In this document: positions 47,697-55,886 of the stretch, one piece after another | Layout of the letters: each line of letters begins with the position of its first letter | Position numbering within the stretch: the first letter of the stretch is position 1 | NCBI RefSeq assembly: GCF_019104725.1 | Contig: NZ_JAHRXF010000008.1 | Coordinates: 109,674 to 173,673 of the forward strand | Source of the DNA: Streptomyces corallincola | GTDB lineage: Bacteria > Actinomycetota > Actinomycetes > Streptomycetales > Streptomycetaceae | Direction of reading: 5' to 3' | Length of the DNA stretch: 64,000 bases | Notes under the pieces: generated by a model | Databases searched by the model: none | What the model was told of the DNA's origin: nothing | The model's input: only the letters and a program-made list of their open reading frames with translations | Made by a program: the position numbers and the translations under genes

Positions 47697-48395
47697 ATGG
47701 AGCAGATCCCGTCCTACCAGGACGAGAAGTTCGGCAGCATGGTGCGGGGCGCGCTGTGGCTGCTGACGGAGGTGGGCGAGGGAGAGGTCTTCACCAAGTC
47801 GCAGCTGCGGGAGGCATTCCCGGAGGTCGCCCAGATTGACCGCCGTCTGCGTGACCTGCGTGACCACGGCTGGCGTATCGATACGAGCCGCGATGACCCG
47901 TCCCTGCTCCAGCAGGAACAGCGTTTCGTGACCCGCGGTGCCGACGTGTGGATCCCCGGCAGGTCCAAGGCGCCCAAGCACAAGGCGAGTCTGACCGACA
48001 CCCAGCGGGCCAAGGTGCTCAGGGATGACAACTTCCTGTGCAGGTCGTGCGGTGTCGGGGCCGGCGAGGCATACGAGGGCAGCGGTGGTATCGACCTGGC
48101 CAAGCTGAATGTAGCCCGCCGTAAGGTGATGCGTTCTGGCGAGGCGGAGTACCAGCTCATCACCGAATGCAAGCGCTGCGGTTCTGGCGGAGGCAAGGAG
48201 CGCGAGGTTGACCTGGACATGTTGCAGGAACTCGTAGAGGCCCTTGCCCCTCTGGAACAGAGCCTCCTGGCGAAGTGGATCGAGGCGGACCAGCGCACCT
48301 TCCACCCACTGGAGAAGGTGTGGGGCATCTACCGGTCCCTGCCCGCGGATTCGCGTGCCGAGCTGGCGCGGACCCTGGATGAGACGGCTCGCTGA
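47697..48395 (+). CDS. HNH-like / zinc-finger protein of the island
   Basis: 232 residues; GGAGG 9 bases before ATG. The N-terminal part (MVRGALWLLTEVGEGEVFTKSQLREAFPEVAQIDRRLRDLRDHGWRIDT) looks like a winged-helix module common in HNH-type restriction enzymes. A zinc-finger pair follows: Cys115/Cys118 in NFLCRSCG and Cys158/Cys161 in ITECKRCG, placed as in HNH nucleases (LTDTQRAKVLRDDNFLC). The catalytic His of a GHI-type motif is not found between them, so nuclease activity is uncertain. It is the first gene of a four-gene block; the next starts 56 bases later. Confidence 0.7.
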   Translation: MEQIPSYQDEKFGSMVRGALWLLTEVGEGEVFTKSQLREAFPEVAQIDRRLRDLRDHGWRIDTSRDDPSLLQQEQRFVTRGADVWIPGRSKAPKHKASLTDTQRAKVLRDDNFLCRSCGVGAGEAYEGSGGIDLAKLNVARRKVMRSGEAEYQLITECKRCGSGGGKEREVDLDMLQELVEALAPLEQSLLAKWIEADQRTFHPLEKVWGIYRSLPADSRAELARTLDETAR

Positions 48396-48451
48396 CCGGG
48401 TTCCGGCAGCCAAGCGGGACAGGACCGGCAGCACAAAGGGAGGGAAGAGTC

Positions 48452-49885
48452 ATGGTGAGGGAGTTTCCGCCGCCGCCGCGTGCGGAGCAGTTCAGCGACC
48501 TGATCAAGAAGAGGCTTGATGAGGTGAAGGAGTCGGGAGGCACCCGGGAGACGGTCACCGTTGACTGGAACGGGCAGCAGATCCATGTCGATGTCATCGA
48601 CCTGCCGCTGGGCGGTCTGTATCTGAACCCCGGCACGCACCGCATCCGCGCGCAGCGGTCGCACAAACCGGACCAGGACGAGAACCTGGACAGGGACCCC
48701 TTCGGCGAGAAGGGGCAGGAGTATCTGAGCGCCCTGCTCATGGCCCGGCCCGCCAACCCGGACCTGCGCGACCCTGATTTCGACAAGCTGAAGGACGACC
48801 TGCAGCAGTTCGGCCAGAACGATCCCGGTCTCGTCACCCACCACGGTGTCCTGGTCAACGGCAATACGCGCGCCGTCGCCCTGCGCAAACTCGGCCAGCA
48901 GACCATGCGGGTGGGTGTGCTCCCGTCGTCGTTCACGCAGGCTGACGTCGATGCCGTCGAGCTGGCCCTCCAGCTCCGCCAGGACCAGCGCCGTGACTAC
49001 TCCTACATCAACCGTCTCCTGGCGATGGAGGAGCAGGCAGCGCTCGGCCGCACGCCGGAACAGATCGCCAGAGAGTTCCGCATCCGGACGGCGACTTATC
49101 ACCAGGAGCGCTGGATTCTCAGCGTTATCAAGGATCTGAACGACCGCAGCGCGAGCGGCGGGGGCATCGCGCTGCGGCTTGTTGACTGGGAGGGTGCCCA
49201 GGAGCGGCTCAAGGAGCTTCAGCGCCTGTACGTGAGGCTGGAGAGCCTGGACCGGGACCAGGCCGAGATCCTCAAGGAATGGCGGCTGGCCGCCATCCTC
49301 ATGGACTTCTCCAAGACGGACGTCCGGCACATCGACGAGGTGTTCCTGCAAGCGGGTTACCTGGGGAAGGAACTCCCAGGAGAGCTGGCGCAGGGAGAGT
49401 CCGCCGCCCCGGCCGTGGCCGTCTCCATCCCCGGACTGGGGCTGGAAGTGCCGGCGGCCACGTCCGCGGTGTCCGCTGCCCGTGAGCTGAACGACCGCAT
49501 CCTGCGCGCTGCCGCCACCGTCCGTAACATGGCCGCCGCACTGCCCGACAGTGAGAAAGCCCAGGCCCAGGCGCTCCTCGACAACGCCAAGGGCGCCTTC
49601 GACCGCGCGATCGACAGTCACGGCCGGGACGCGCGTGTCCGCAAGCGGAAGCAGCTCGCTCCGGCCCGGCTCGCAGACGCCTGCGCCAATATCGATCAGT
49701 GCGTCGTGGAACTCGTCCAGGCCCGGACCTCCAACAGCCTTGACGAGGAAGCCTTCGACGACGCGGTGGTGAAGCTCCAGAACAGTCTGCGCAAGCTCGC
49801 TCAGCAGGCCGGCCGTGGCATTCCGAATCCCGGTGACGGGGTCACCTGGCTGCTCGCCGCCGCTGTCGCCGAGGGGGCTCAGTGA
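48452..49885 (+). CDS. ParB/Srx-like domain protein of the island
   Basis: 477 residues. The N-terminal half resembles the ParB/sulfiredoxin fold: IDLPLGGLYLNPGTHRIRAQ, a helix LKDDLQQFGQNDPGLV, and the signature VNGNTRAVALRKLG (Asn136 onward), the place of the GERR motif in ParB, followed by an HTH-like stretch ALGRTPEQIAREFRIRTATYHQERW. The C-terminal 200 residues are helical. ParB-like folds can bind CTP or act as nucleases; neither is shown here. GGGAGG precedes the start, and its stop overlaps the SNF2 gene start by 4 bases (ATGA), so the two are translationally coupled. Confidence 0.78.
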   Translation: MVREFPPPPRAEQFSDLIKKRLDEVKESGGTRETVTVDWNGQQIHVDVIDLPLGGLYLNPGTHRIRAQRSHKPDQDENLDRDPFGEKGQEYLSALLMARPANPDLRDPDFDKLKDDLQQFGQNDPGLVTHHGVLVNGNTRAVALRKLGQQTMRVGVLPSSFTQADVDAVELALQLRQDQRRDYSYINRLLAMEEQAALGRTPEQIAREFRIRTATYHQERWILSVIKDLNDRSASGGGIALRLVDWEGAQERLKELQRLYVRLESLDRDQAEILKEWRLAAILMDFSKTDVRHIDEVFLQAGYLGKELPGELAQGESAAPAVAVSIPGLGLEVPAATSAVSAARELNDRILRAAATVRNMAAALPDSEKAQAQALLDNAKGAFDRAIDSHGRDARVRKRKQLAPARLADACANIDQCVVELVQARTSNSLDEEAFDDAVVKLQNSLRKLAQQAGRGIPNPGDGVTWLLAAAVAEGAQ

Positions 49886-51699
49886 CGGAAACGTCTCTGC
49901 TGCTTGGTCTCGACGACTCGCGCACGCGTGTGGTCCTGCGGACCACCGAGCGCTACCGTCAGGATCTCGTTGAGCTGGCTGCCCGGTTCCGCAGCGGCGG
50001 CCAGCTTGGCACGCTGTCCGCCTCCGTGGCGCTGGACGATCTTCTCGCTGACCTGAGTGTGCTCAGCGGATGGCCCGACCACCAGGGCGTTCAGTGGGCA
50101 CCCGAACTCCAGAGGCTCGTCACGGGAGTTGTCCAGGACGCCCGGCGGGTCGGGGAGCGGCTGTCCGGCACCGAGGTGCCAGGCGAAGTCGCCCCGGATG
50201 ATGTGCCGGGGATGCTCGGTGACGACTGGAAGGCCGACCTCAACGAGTTCCAGCGCCGGGACATCGCCAAGCTCCTGTCTCTGGGGCATGGGGCGAACTT
50301 CAGTGTGCCCGGCGCCGGCAAGACCCGGACCGCACTCGCCGTCTACGCTGCCCAGCGCGCCGCGGGCAACGCCACCCGGCTGCTGGTCGTATGCCCCAAG
50401 TCCGCTTACGAGTCATGGAGTTACGAGACAGGGGGCAGTTTCACCTATCCCCTGCGCACGCATGTGCTGGAAGGCCCCCTGGACCAGTGGGCGGAGGTAC
50501 TGATCGTCAACTACGAGCGGCTGGACCGATCGCTGCCCCTGCTCGCCAGCTGGCTCAGGGCCGCACCCTCAATGATCATTCTGGACGAGGCGCACCGGAT
50601 GAAGCTGGGAGCCCGTGGTACGTACGGCGCCGCGTGCATGGCGCTGGGGCCGCTGGCCGAACGTCGTCTGATTCTCACGGGCACGCCGGCGCCGAACGGA
50701 TCCAAGGACCTGGAGAACCTCCTGGGCTTCGTCTGGCCGGGGCACGGGCAGCGCGCGGTGACCAGGGCCGTGGCCGGCGGCGATCTGGCCTACGCCAGCC
50801 AGGTGCTCAGACCGCTGTTCACCCGTACGACCAAGCAGGAACTCGGTCTGCCGCCCATGACCCTGCGCATGCGGTACCTGGACATGCCCGACCTGCACGC
50901 GGAGATCTACAGCTCGCTGGTGGGCGGCATGTCCGCTGGCACCACCCGCGAAGACCTCAGCTCTCTGGGCAAGACCGCGCTCCGGCTGCTGATGGCGGCC
51001 ACCAGTCCGGCCCTGTTGCTGGAGGGAGCCACCAAGTACGAACCTCTCGCCTACCAGTTGCCGCCGCTGGAGATTCCCTCCGGCAGCTCCCTGTACTTCC
51101 TGATGCAGAACCTTCCGGACTACGAACTGTCGCCCAAGTACAAGGAAACGCTGGCCATCGTCGCTGAGAACGCGGCACAGGGCCGGAAGACGCTGGTCTG
51201 GACGACTTTCGTGCGCAGCCTGACCACACTGGCCCAGATGCTGGAGAAGTACGGGCCTGCCGTGGTGTACGGCGGGACACCCGACCGGGAGGAACAACTC
51301 CGCCGGTTCCGGGAGGATCCCAGCTGCATGGTATTGATCTCGAACCCGGCGACCCTGGGTGAGGGAATCAGCCTCCACCATGTCTGTCACGACGCCGTCT
51401 ATGTGGACAGGGACTTCATGGCCGGCCGCTACCTCCAGAGCCTGGACCGTATCCACCGGCTCGGGCTGGCGCCGGGCACGGAGACAAGGGTTACCGTGCT
51501 CGCGGCGCGCAAGACCATCGACGAGGTGGTCGAGGTGCGGATGGACCAGAAACTTGAGTTCATGGGCAAGATCCTGGACGACCCCACAGTCCAGCAGCTT
51601 GCTGACCTTGAGGAAGAACCTTCGGTGGCGGCGGGGCTGGCACCTGGTGATATTGAGGCACTGTTGCGTCATATGGGCAGGCCGGGGGTCGGCCGGTGA
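49882..51699 (+). CDS. SNF2-family DEAH-box helicase/ATPase of the island
   Basis: 605 residues. A 110-residue N-terminal region of unknown fold precedes a SNF2 motor: Walker A SVPGAGKT (142-148), motif Ib region, DEAH box at 235-238 (IILDEAHRMK), LTGTPAPNG (motif III), then RecA domain 2 with KTLVWTTFVRSLTTLAQML, NPATLGEGISLHHVCHDAVYVDRDF (motif V) and the arginine finger QSLDRIHRLG (motif VI). It probably translocates on DNA. Coupled to the ParB-like gene upstream. SNF2 proteins recur in DISARM-like and other defence systems. Confidence 0.92.
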   Translation: MTETSLLLGLDDSRTRVVLRTTERYRQDLVELAARFRSGGQLGTLSASVALDDLLADLSVLSGWPDHQGVQWAPELQRLVTGVVQDARRVGERLSGTEVPGEVAPDDVPGMLGDDWKADLNEFQRRDIAKLLSLGHGANFSVPGAGKTRTALAVYAAQRAAGNATRLLVVCPKSAYESWSYETGGSFTYPLRTHVLEGPLDQWAEVLIVNYERLDRSLPLLASWLRAAPSMIILDEAHRMKLGARGTYGAACMALGPLAERRLILTGTPAPNGSKDLENLLGFVWPGHGQRAVTRAVAGGDLAYASQVLRPLFTRTTKQELGLPPMTLRMRYLDMPDLHAEIYSSLVGGMSAGTTREDLSSLGKTALRLLMAATSPALLLEGATKYEPLAYQLPPLEIPSGSSLYFLMQNLPDYELSPKYKETLAIVAENAAQGRKTLVWTTFVRSLTTLAQMLEKYGPAVVYGGTPDREEQLRRFREDPSCMVLISNPATLGEGISLHHVCHDAVYVDRDFMAGRYLQSLDRIHRLGLAPGTETRVTVLAARKTIDEVVEVRMDQKLEFMGKILDDPTVQQLADLEEEPSVAAGLAPGDIEALLRHMGRPGVGR

Positions 51700-51803
51700 G
51701 CGACATCACATAGTTCTTGAGCGGTTCCTGCCTCAGTTCTGGCCCGGACACTGGTCAGGGCCGGGGTGATGGGACACTCGTGGGTGTCGTGTGCTTAAGA
51801 GTC

Positions 51804-51810
51804 AGCAAGT
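51804..51810 (+). promoter_or_regulatory. AGCAAGT element upstream of the methyltransferase gene
   Basis: AGCAAGT 56 bases before the dcm ATG, preceded by GTGCTTAA at 51791-51798, so that TGCTT and AGCA can form a small inverted repeat. It matches the elements in the divergent promoter region at 47433-47503. The 166-bp gap here suggests that the methyltransferase has its own promoter. Confidence 0.4.
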
Positions 51811-51865
51811 GATCAAGACTCCTGAGCGCGGGCATCTGTTGCGAGTCAACCCTGGAAGGAACGCT

Positions 51866-53215
51866 ATGAGCGCCAGCGGTCGTGAGCGTCCGCGCTTTGC
51901 CCGGCCACTGACCTCGGTCGAGATCTGTGCCGGCGCGGGCGGACAAGCCGTTGGACTGCACAACGCGGGCTTTGACCATCTTGACCTCGTGGAGTGGGAC
52001 CAGCACGCGGTGGCCACTCTGCGGGCGAATGTGGCGGGATGGCCTGGGTGGGGACGGGAGCGTGCTGATGAGCTTCGCCCTGGGGATGTGAAGGAATTTC
52101 TGAGTTCTGAGACCAGTTGCCTCCCCGCGAAACGAGGCGATCTGGGTCTGCTCGCAGGCGGCGTGCCCTGCCCCCCCTTCTCTCTTGCGGGCAAGCAATT
52201 GGGCAGCGATGACGAGCGTGACCTTTTCCCTGATGCTTTGGATATTATTGAGAAGCTTCTCCCTGAAGCGGTCATGATCGAAAATGTCCGGGGCATTCTG
52301 GAACCCCCGGAAGTATTCATTGACTATCGCAGGGAAATTCTCAAAAAACTGAGGGACTGGGAGTATGAAGTCCCTGAGATCAAAGAAAACTGGTCTGCTC
52401 GGGAGCAGGACCGCGCCATGCGCAAGGTGTGGCGGCGGGTCGATGCCAGTAATTTTGGTGTTCCCCAACTGCGGCCTCGCGCTATTCTAGTTGCTATTCG
52501 GAAGGATAAGTCCAAGCAGTCTCCGCATGGGTTTGTATGGCCAACGGCACTCAAGGGCAAGCAAGCAACAGTCCTTTCCGAGCTGTTCGCCAGTATGGAG
52601 GCCCGCTGCCGCCCATTCTGGAAAACCAACCAGTTCGGCCAGCCGCCCAAACCGGGCGAGCGGACCGGCGAGCAGGTGTTCAATGAGTGGCTGCGCAAGG
52701 CGACTGAGGCGGACGCTCTCGGCAAGGGCATCGCTCCTACCCTGGTAGGGGGGTCTCGGAAGCATGGAGGTGCGGACCTTGGCCCCACTAGGGCAAAGCG
52801 TGCCTGGCAGGTGCTGGGCGTGGATGGAATGGGCATCGCCAACGACCCTGAAACATGTGTTCCGGAAAGGGACCTCTTCCGCCCCGCTGGCCCCATGCTG
52901 ACGGTTGAGCAGGCAGCGATTATCCAGGGATTTCCAGCGGACTGGCAGTTCCAGGGCCGGAAAACAGCCCGGTACCGTCAGGTTGGAAATGCTTTTCCGC
53001 CGCCTGTGGCAGAAGCGATTGGCCGCGCCATCGCAGCCGTTCTGCGGCCGGAATCTCGTGAGAGTTTTCTACGTGACTACGAGATCGACGCCGATGGTGC
53101 GGTGCCGGAGAAGTACGAACCGGAGCAGATCGCATTTCCGGTGTCAGTCATCAACCCTGCTGCGGGCCCGGCGGAGTCGCACCGTAGTGGCAATCGTCTC
53201 CGCGCAAGTGTCTGA
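51866..53215 (+). CDS. dcm: DNA (cytosine-5-)-methyltransferase
   Basis: 449-residue C5 methyltransferase. Motif I is TSVEICAGAGGQAVGLHNAGF, motif IV GGVPCPPFS with nucleophile Cys102, motif VI MIENVRGIL (Glu139), motif VIII near QLRPRAILVAI, and motif X YRQVGNAFPPPVAEAIG. GGAAGGA stands 5 bases before ATG 51866; a reading to 51791 has no ribosome site. Codon usage is visibly less GC-rich than core genes, which suggests transfer. The last 72 bases overlap convergent vsr. It presumably protects host DNA; the recognition sequence is unknown. Confidence 0.95.
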   Translation: MSASGRERPRFARPLTSVEICAGAGGQAVGLHNAGFDHLDLVEWDQHAVATLRANVAGWPGWGRERADELRPGDVKEFLSSETSCLPAKRGDLGLLAGGVPCPPFSLAGKQLGSDDERDLFPDALDIIEKLLPEAVMIENVRGILEPPEVFIDYRREILKKLRDWEYEVPEIKENWSAREQDRAMRKVWRRVDASNFGVPQLRPRAILVAIRKDKSKQSPHGFVWPTALKGKQATVLSELFASMEARCRPFWKTNQFGQPPKPGERTGEQVFNEWLRKATEADALGKGIAPTLVGGSRKHGGADLGPTRAKRAWQVLGVDGMGIANDPETCVPERDLFRPAGPMLTVEQAAIIQGFPADWQFQGRKTARYRQVGNAFPPPVAEAIGRAIAAVLRPESRESFLRDYEIDADGAVPEKYEPEQIAFPVSVINPAAGPAESHRSGNRLRASV

Positions 53216-53608
53216 CGGCTCGTGCTCCCAGAAGCGGAGCACGAGCCACCCAGCTTCTTTCAAGTGCTGGTCGGTATCCCGGTCCCGCTCCACATTGCGG
53301 ACTACCTTTTCCGACCAGTAGCCGGAGTTCGTTTTCGGCGGGACGTAATGCTCCGGGCAGCCATGCCAATAGCAGCCGTCGATGAAAACAGCCACCTTCG
53401 CCGGGCGGAAGACGAGATCCGCCGTCCGGCGAAGGCCGGGCAGAGGACGAGCGGCGACGCGGTACCGCAGGCCCTTGGCATGGACGAGCCGCCGGATCAG
53501 CTTCTCCGGCTTGGTGTCGCGGCTGCGGATGGCCTGCATGTTGCGCCGACGCGCCGCTGACGAGGCCCAGGAACCCTCGGGAGCTGTCCACAGCGGGTCT
53601 TCAGACAC
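53144..53608 (-). CDS. vsr: Very short patch repair endonuclease
   Basis: 154 residues from GTG 53608. The Vsr pattern is clear: SSAARRRNMQAIRSRDTKPEKLIRRLVHAKGLRYRV, the catalytic Asp64 in RTADLVFRPAKVAVFIDGCYWHGCPEH, and Trp/Cys/His zinc-site residues in that stretch; DQHLKEAGWLVLRFWEHE follows. Vsr nicks DNA at T:G mismatches left by deamination of 5-methylcytosine and accompanies Dcm-type methylases. It converges with and overlaps dcm by 72 bases. It starts 23 bases after the TPR/SEC-C gene stop on the same strand. Confidence 0.93.
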   Translation of the reverse strand: MSEDPLWTAPEGSWASSAARRRNMQAIRSRDTKPEKLIRRLVHAKGLRYRVAARPLPGLRRTADLVFRPAKVAVFIDGCYWHGCPEHYVPPKTNSGYWSEKVVRNVERDRDTDQHLKEAGWLVLRFWEHEPSDTCAETIATTVRLRRARSRVDD

Positions 53609-53631
53609 GTCATCGGCCTGGTCTCGCGGCG

Positions 53632-54660
53632 TCACCCGCCATGACAGTCCGCGTACGCCTCCTCCGTCCCGCACCAGCACTCCGCCCCCCGCTGCGGCGG
53701 CCACGCCACCGCTCGGCCTCGGGCCGCGAGGGTGGTGGCGTACTGGGGGAGGAGGGTGGGGTCCTGGGGGGAGGCGGCTTCGGAGGCGGCGAAGGCTTCG
53801 TAGGAGGGGACGGTGCCGGTGACGATGCCGAGGTTGGGGGTGCCGGAGGCGGAGAGTTCGCGGAGGCTGGACTCTATGGTCGTGAGGTGCTCGGGGTGGG
53901 ACGGGTATTCGGTCGCCAGGTCCGGGTAGGCCGCGAGGAGTTCGGTGAGTTCGGCGGCCGGCCAGTGGAGGACGGCGACCGGGAAGGGGCGGGACAGCGC
54001 CTCGCGGTAGGCGCCGAGTTCCGCGCGGAGGCGGGAGATCTCGGCCGCCAGCTCGGCGGGGTTGTCGGAGCCGAGGGACCACACCCGCTTCGGGTCGTGC
54101 AGCTCGTCCAGCGAGACCGGGGCCGCCGGGGAGAGCCGGGCCTCGTGCAGCGCGTCCGCCAGGGTGTCCTGCTCGTCGTGCGGGCGGCCCAGCATGCGGC
54201 GCACCCGGTGGCGGCCGTAGAGCAGCGGGTAGGTGGCGCGCGGCGGCTCCGCCACCCCGGCCAGCAGCAGCGACGCCCCCTCCGAGAACGTCTCCTCCGC
54301 CGCCTCCAGCTCGTCGTGCGACTCCAGCGACTCCGCCACGATCACCCACGGCGCCGGGTCGCGGGGGGCCGACAGCCGTACGCCGTCGATGATCGCCCGC
54401 GCCTCCGCCTCGTGCCCGTACTCCCACAGGTTCGACGCCTTCAGGGCGCGGACCAGGGACGGGTTCTCCAGCGTGGCGGGCTGGGTCAGCAGGCGGTCGT
54501 AGAGCGTCGTCGCGGCCGGGCGGTCGCCGGACAGCTCCAGGTGGGCCGCGGCGCGCAACAGCAGGGCTTCGGCGTCCTCGGGGTACAGATCGGCGGTCCG
54601 TTCCAGACGGGCCGCCTCGGCCAGATGATCGACGTTCTCGGCAGGCGTGTCGGGGCGCAT
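53632..54660 (-). CDS. TPR protein with C-terminal SEC-C zinc motif
   Basis: 342 residues from ATG 54660. The N-terminal half has TPR-like helices (EAARLERTADLYPEDAEALLLRAAAHLELSGDRPAATTLYDRLL). The C-terminus AECWCGTEEAYADCHGG is a SEC-C type zinc-binding CxC...C/H motif. Such proteins are found singly in many actinobacteria; the function is unknown. GC content and codon use match the core genome, so it is probably the right flank of the island. Confidence 0.85.
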   Translation of the reverse strand: MRPDTPAENVDHLAEAARLERTADLYPEDAEALLLRAAAHLELSGDRPAATTLYDRLLTQPATLENPSLVRALKASNLWEYGHEAEARAIIDGVRLSAPRDPAPWVIVAESLESHDELEAAEETFSEGASLLLAGVAEPPRATYPLLYGRHRVRRMLGRPHDEQDTLADALHEARLSPAAPVSLDELHDPKRVWSLGSDNPAELAAEISRLRAELGAYREALSRPFPVAVLHWPAAELTELLAAYPDLATEYPSHPEHLTTIESSLRELSASGTPNLGIVTGTVPSYEAFAASEAASPQDPTLLPQYATTLAARGRAVAWPPQRGAECWCGTEEAYADCHGG

Positions 54661-54903
54661 GGGGGACACCGTACTGCCGGGCGCCGACAAAAGTGAGGCC
54701 CGGTCGGCCCCTGTGTCCGGCGGCCCCACACCGACGCGGCTGCCCGTACCGCACGGGCCGCCCTGCAGCGCGCCCCGTCGCGGGGGTGCCGTCCCCGTCC
54801 ACAGCTTGTGCCGTGGTCGTCGGTTCGATCCGGATCGGTCGGATCATCCGCCCTGTGCTCCGGTCGTGGGGCGCGTGCGCAGGCGGGGCGGGGTACTGAC
54901 GCG

Positions 54904-55222
54904 ATGGCTGACGGCGCCTCCACGGCAGCCCACACCCCCGCGCCCCTCCCGGAATGGCGGTGCCTACGCCTACCGCCGCCCCCCCGGCGCCCTGCCCCCC
55001 CACTGGTCCCTGCTCCTCCTCGCCGCCGCCGTGCTCCCCGGTACGGTCCTCGTCCTCGTCGGCCGCTGGGCCGGTACCCCCGCGATCGAGGCATGGCGAA
55101 CCGTCTGCCTCGCCGTCACCGTGCGGCTGTCAGGACGCGCCGCCACTGCCCGGAGCTTGCCCGAACGCCAGTCCGAAATCACCACCCGATCCGGTGATTT
55201 CGGAGCCGTGACCGGCGGGTAG
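54904..55222 (+). pseudogene. Remnant of a DUF318/YraQ-type permease gene
   Basis: ATG 54904 gives MADGASTAAHTPAPLPEW, then runs in a different frame from a typical permease N-terminal region read as GALPPHWSLLLLAAAVLPGTVLVLVGRWAGTPAIEAWRTVCLAVTV (about 54990-55125). In intact permeases of this family the last motif is followed by QALPFLVLG and several hundred residues; here unrelated sequence ends at 55222. This suggests a frameshift near 54950 and loss of most of the gene. A short functional membrane peptide cannot be excluded. Confidence 0.45.
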
Positions 55223-55248
55223 CCTGACCGCGACGAGAGGAGGGGACC

Positions 55249-55602
55249 GTGCACGACGACGACACCGCGAGGCGGCAGACCGCAGCATTTCCTCACACCG
55301 CAGCATTTCCGCACGCCCTGACACTCGTGGCCGGGCTGGTCGTGCTGCACGGCATGCTTCTCGGCACCGGGGCCCTCTCCATAACCGTCGCGCTCGCCGC
55401 GACCGCCGCCGCCGGGTGGGCCCTCGTGCTCTGCTCGGTCGCCGCCGCCCGCTCCGTCCCCGCCGTTCCGCCCACCCGGGTGCGCACGGCGATACGGGAC
55501 CGCGACCGGCGCACGGCGTTCCTCCCGCAGCGCGACCCCGACGCAGCCGGGCGCTGCAGGCCCCGGGCACCCGGACTCACCTTCCTGACGACCCACGCGT
55601 AG
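55249..55602 (+). CDS. Small membrane protein, DUF6412-like
   Basis: 117 residues, MHDDDTARRQTAAFPHTAAFPHALTLVAGLV, with two hydrophobic segments (LTLVAGLVVLHGMLLGTGALS and ITVALAATAAAGWALVLCSVAAARSV) and an Arg-rich C-terminal tail. An 18-bp tandem DNA repeat at 55279-55314 encodes TAAFPH twice. GAGGAGGGG precedes the GTG start at 55249. I recall this protein type next to YidC-like genes in Streptomyces; the DUF number is from memory. Function unknown. Confidence 0.7.
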   Translation: MHDDDTARRQTAAFPHTAAFPHALTLVAGLVVLHGMLLGTGALSITVALAATAAAGWALVLCSVAAARSVPAVPPTRVRTAIRDRDRRTAFLPQRDPDAAGRCRPRAPGLTFLTTHA

Positions 55603-55886
55603 CGCTCGGCGGACACCCGCCGGACAGCGGTGATCACAGGACACGCGGGCACTCCACACCTCGGTAAGTGCCCCTTTTCCAGCCGCTGTTGAGCGTCACG
55701 CTCCCGCGTACCCCTCGCGCCCTTCACGCGGGTCGTCGCATCCGACACCAGCAGTACCGCATCACCGCGCCGCCCGCCGTGCCGCAGCCCTGAGCCGCGT
55801 CACCGCCCGGCCGCGCGGCTGTGCGGCCATGCCGACACCGGGCCCGTGGGCCCGCCCCGACGCGTACCCCTGTGGAGGGTTCAGCC

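Noticed and set aside
47697..48395. Firm call of an active HNH endonuclease
   Set aside because: Zinc cysteines are present but the catalytic His is not visible, so only HNH-like is claimed.
46392..53608. DISARM, BREX, Dnd/Ssp phosphorothioation or type I/III restriction
   Set aside because: No DrmA/DrmB, PglZ, DndCDE/SspBCD or HsdR/Res-Mod subunits are present; only the SNF2 motor and methyltransferase are shared features.
53144..55003. A 619-residue Vsr fusion protein
   Set aside because: The part upstream of the GTG at 53608 is the antisense-type frame of the TPR/SEC-C gene; Vsr homology begins only after it.
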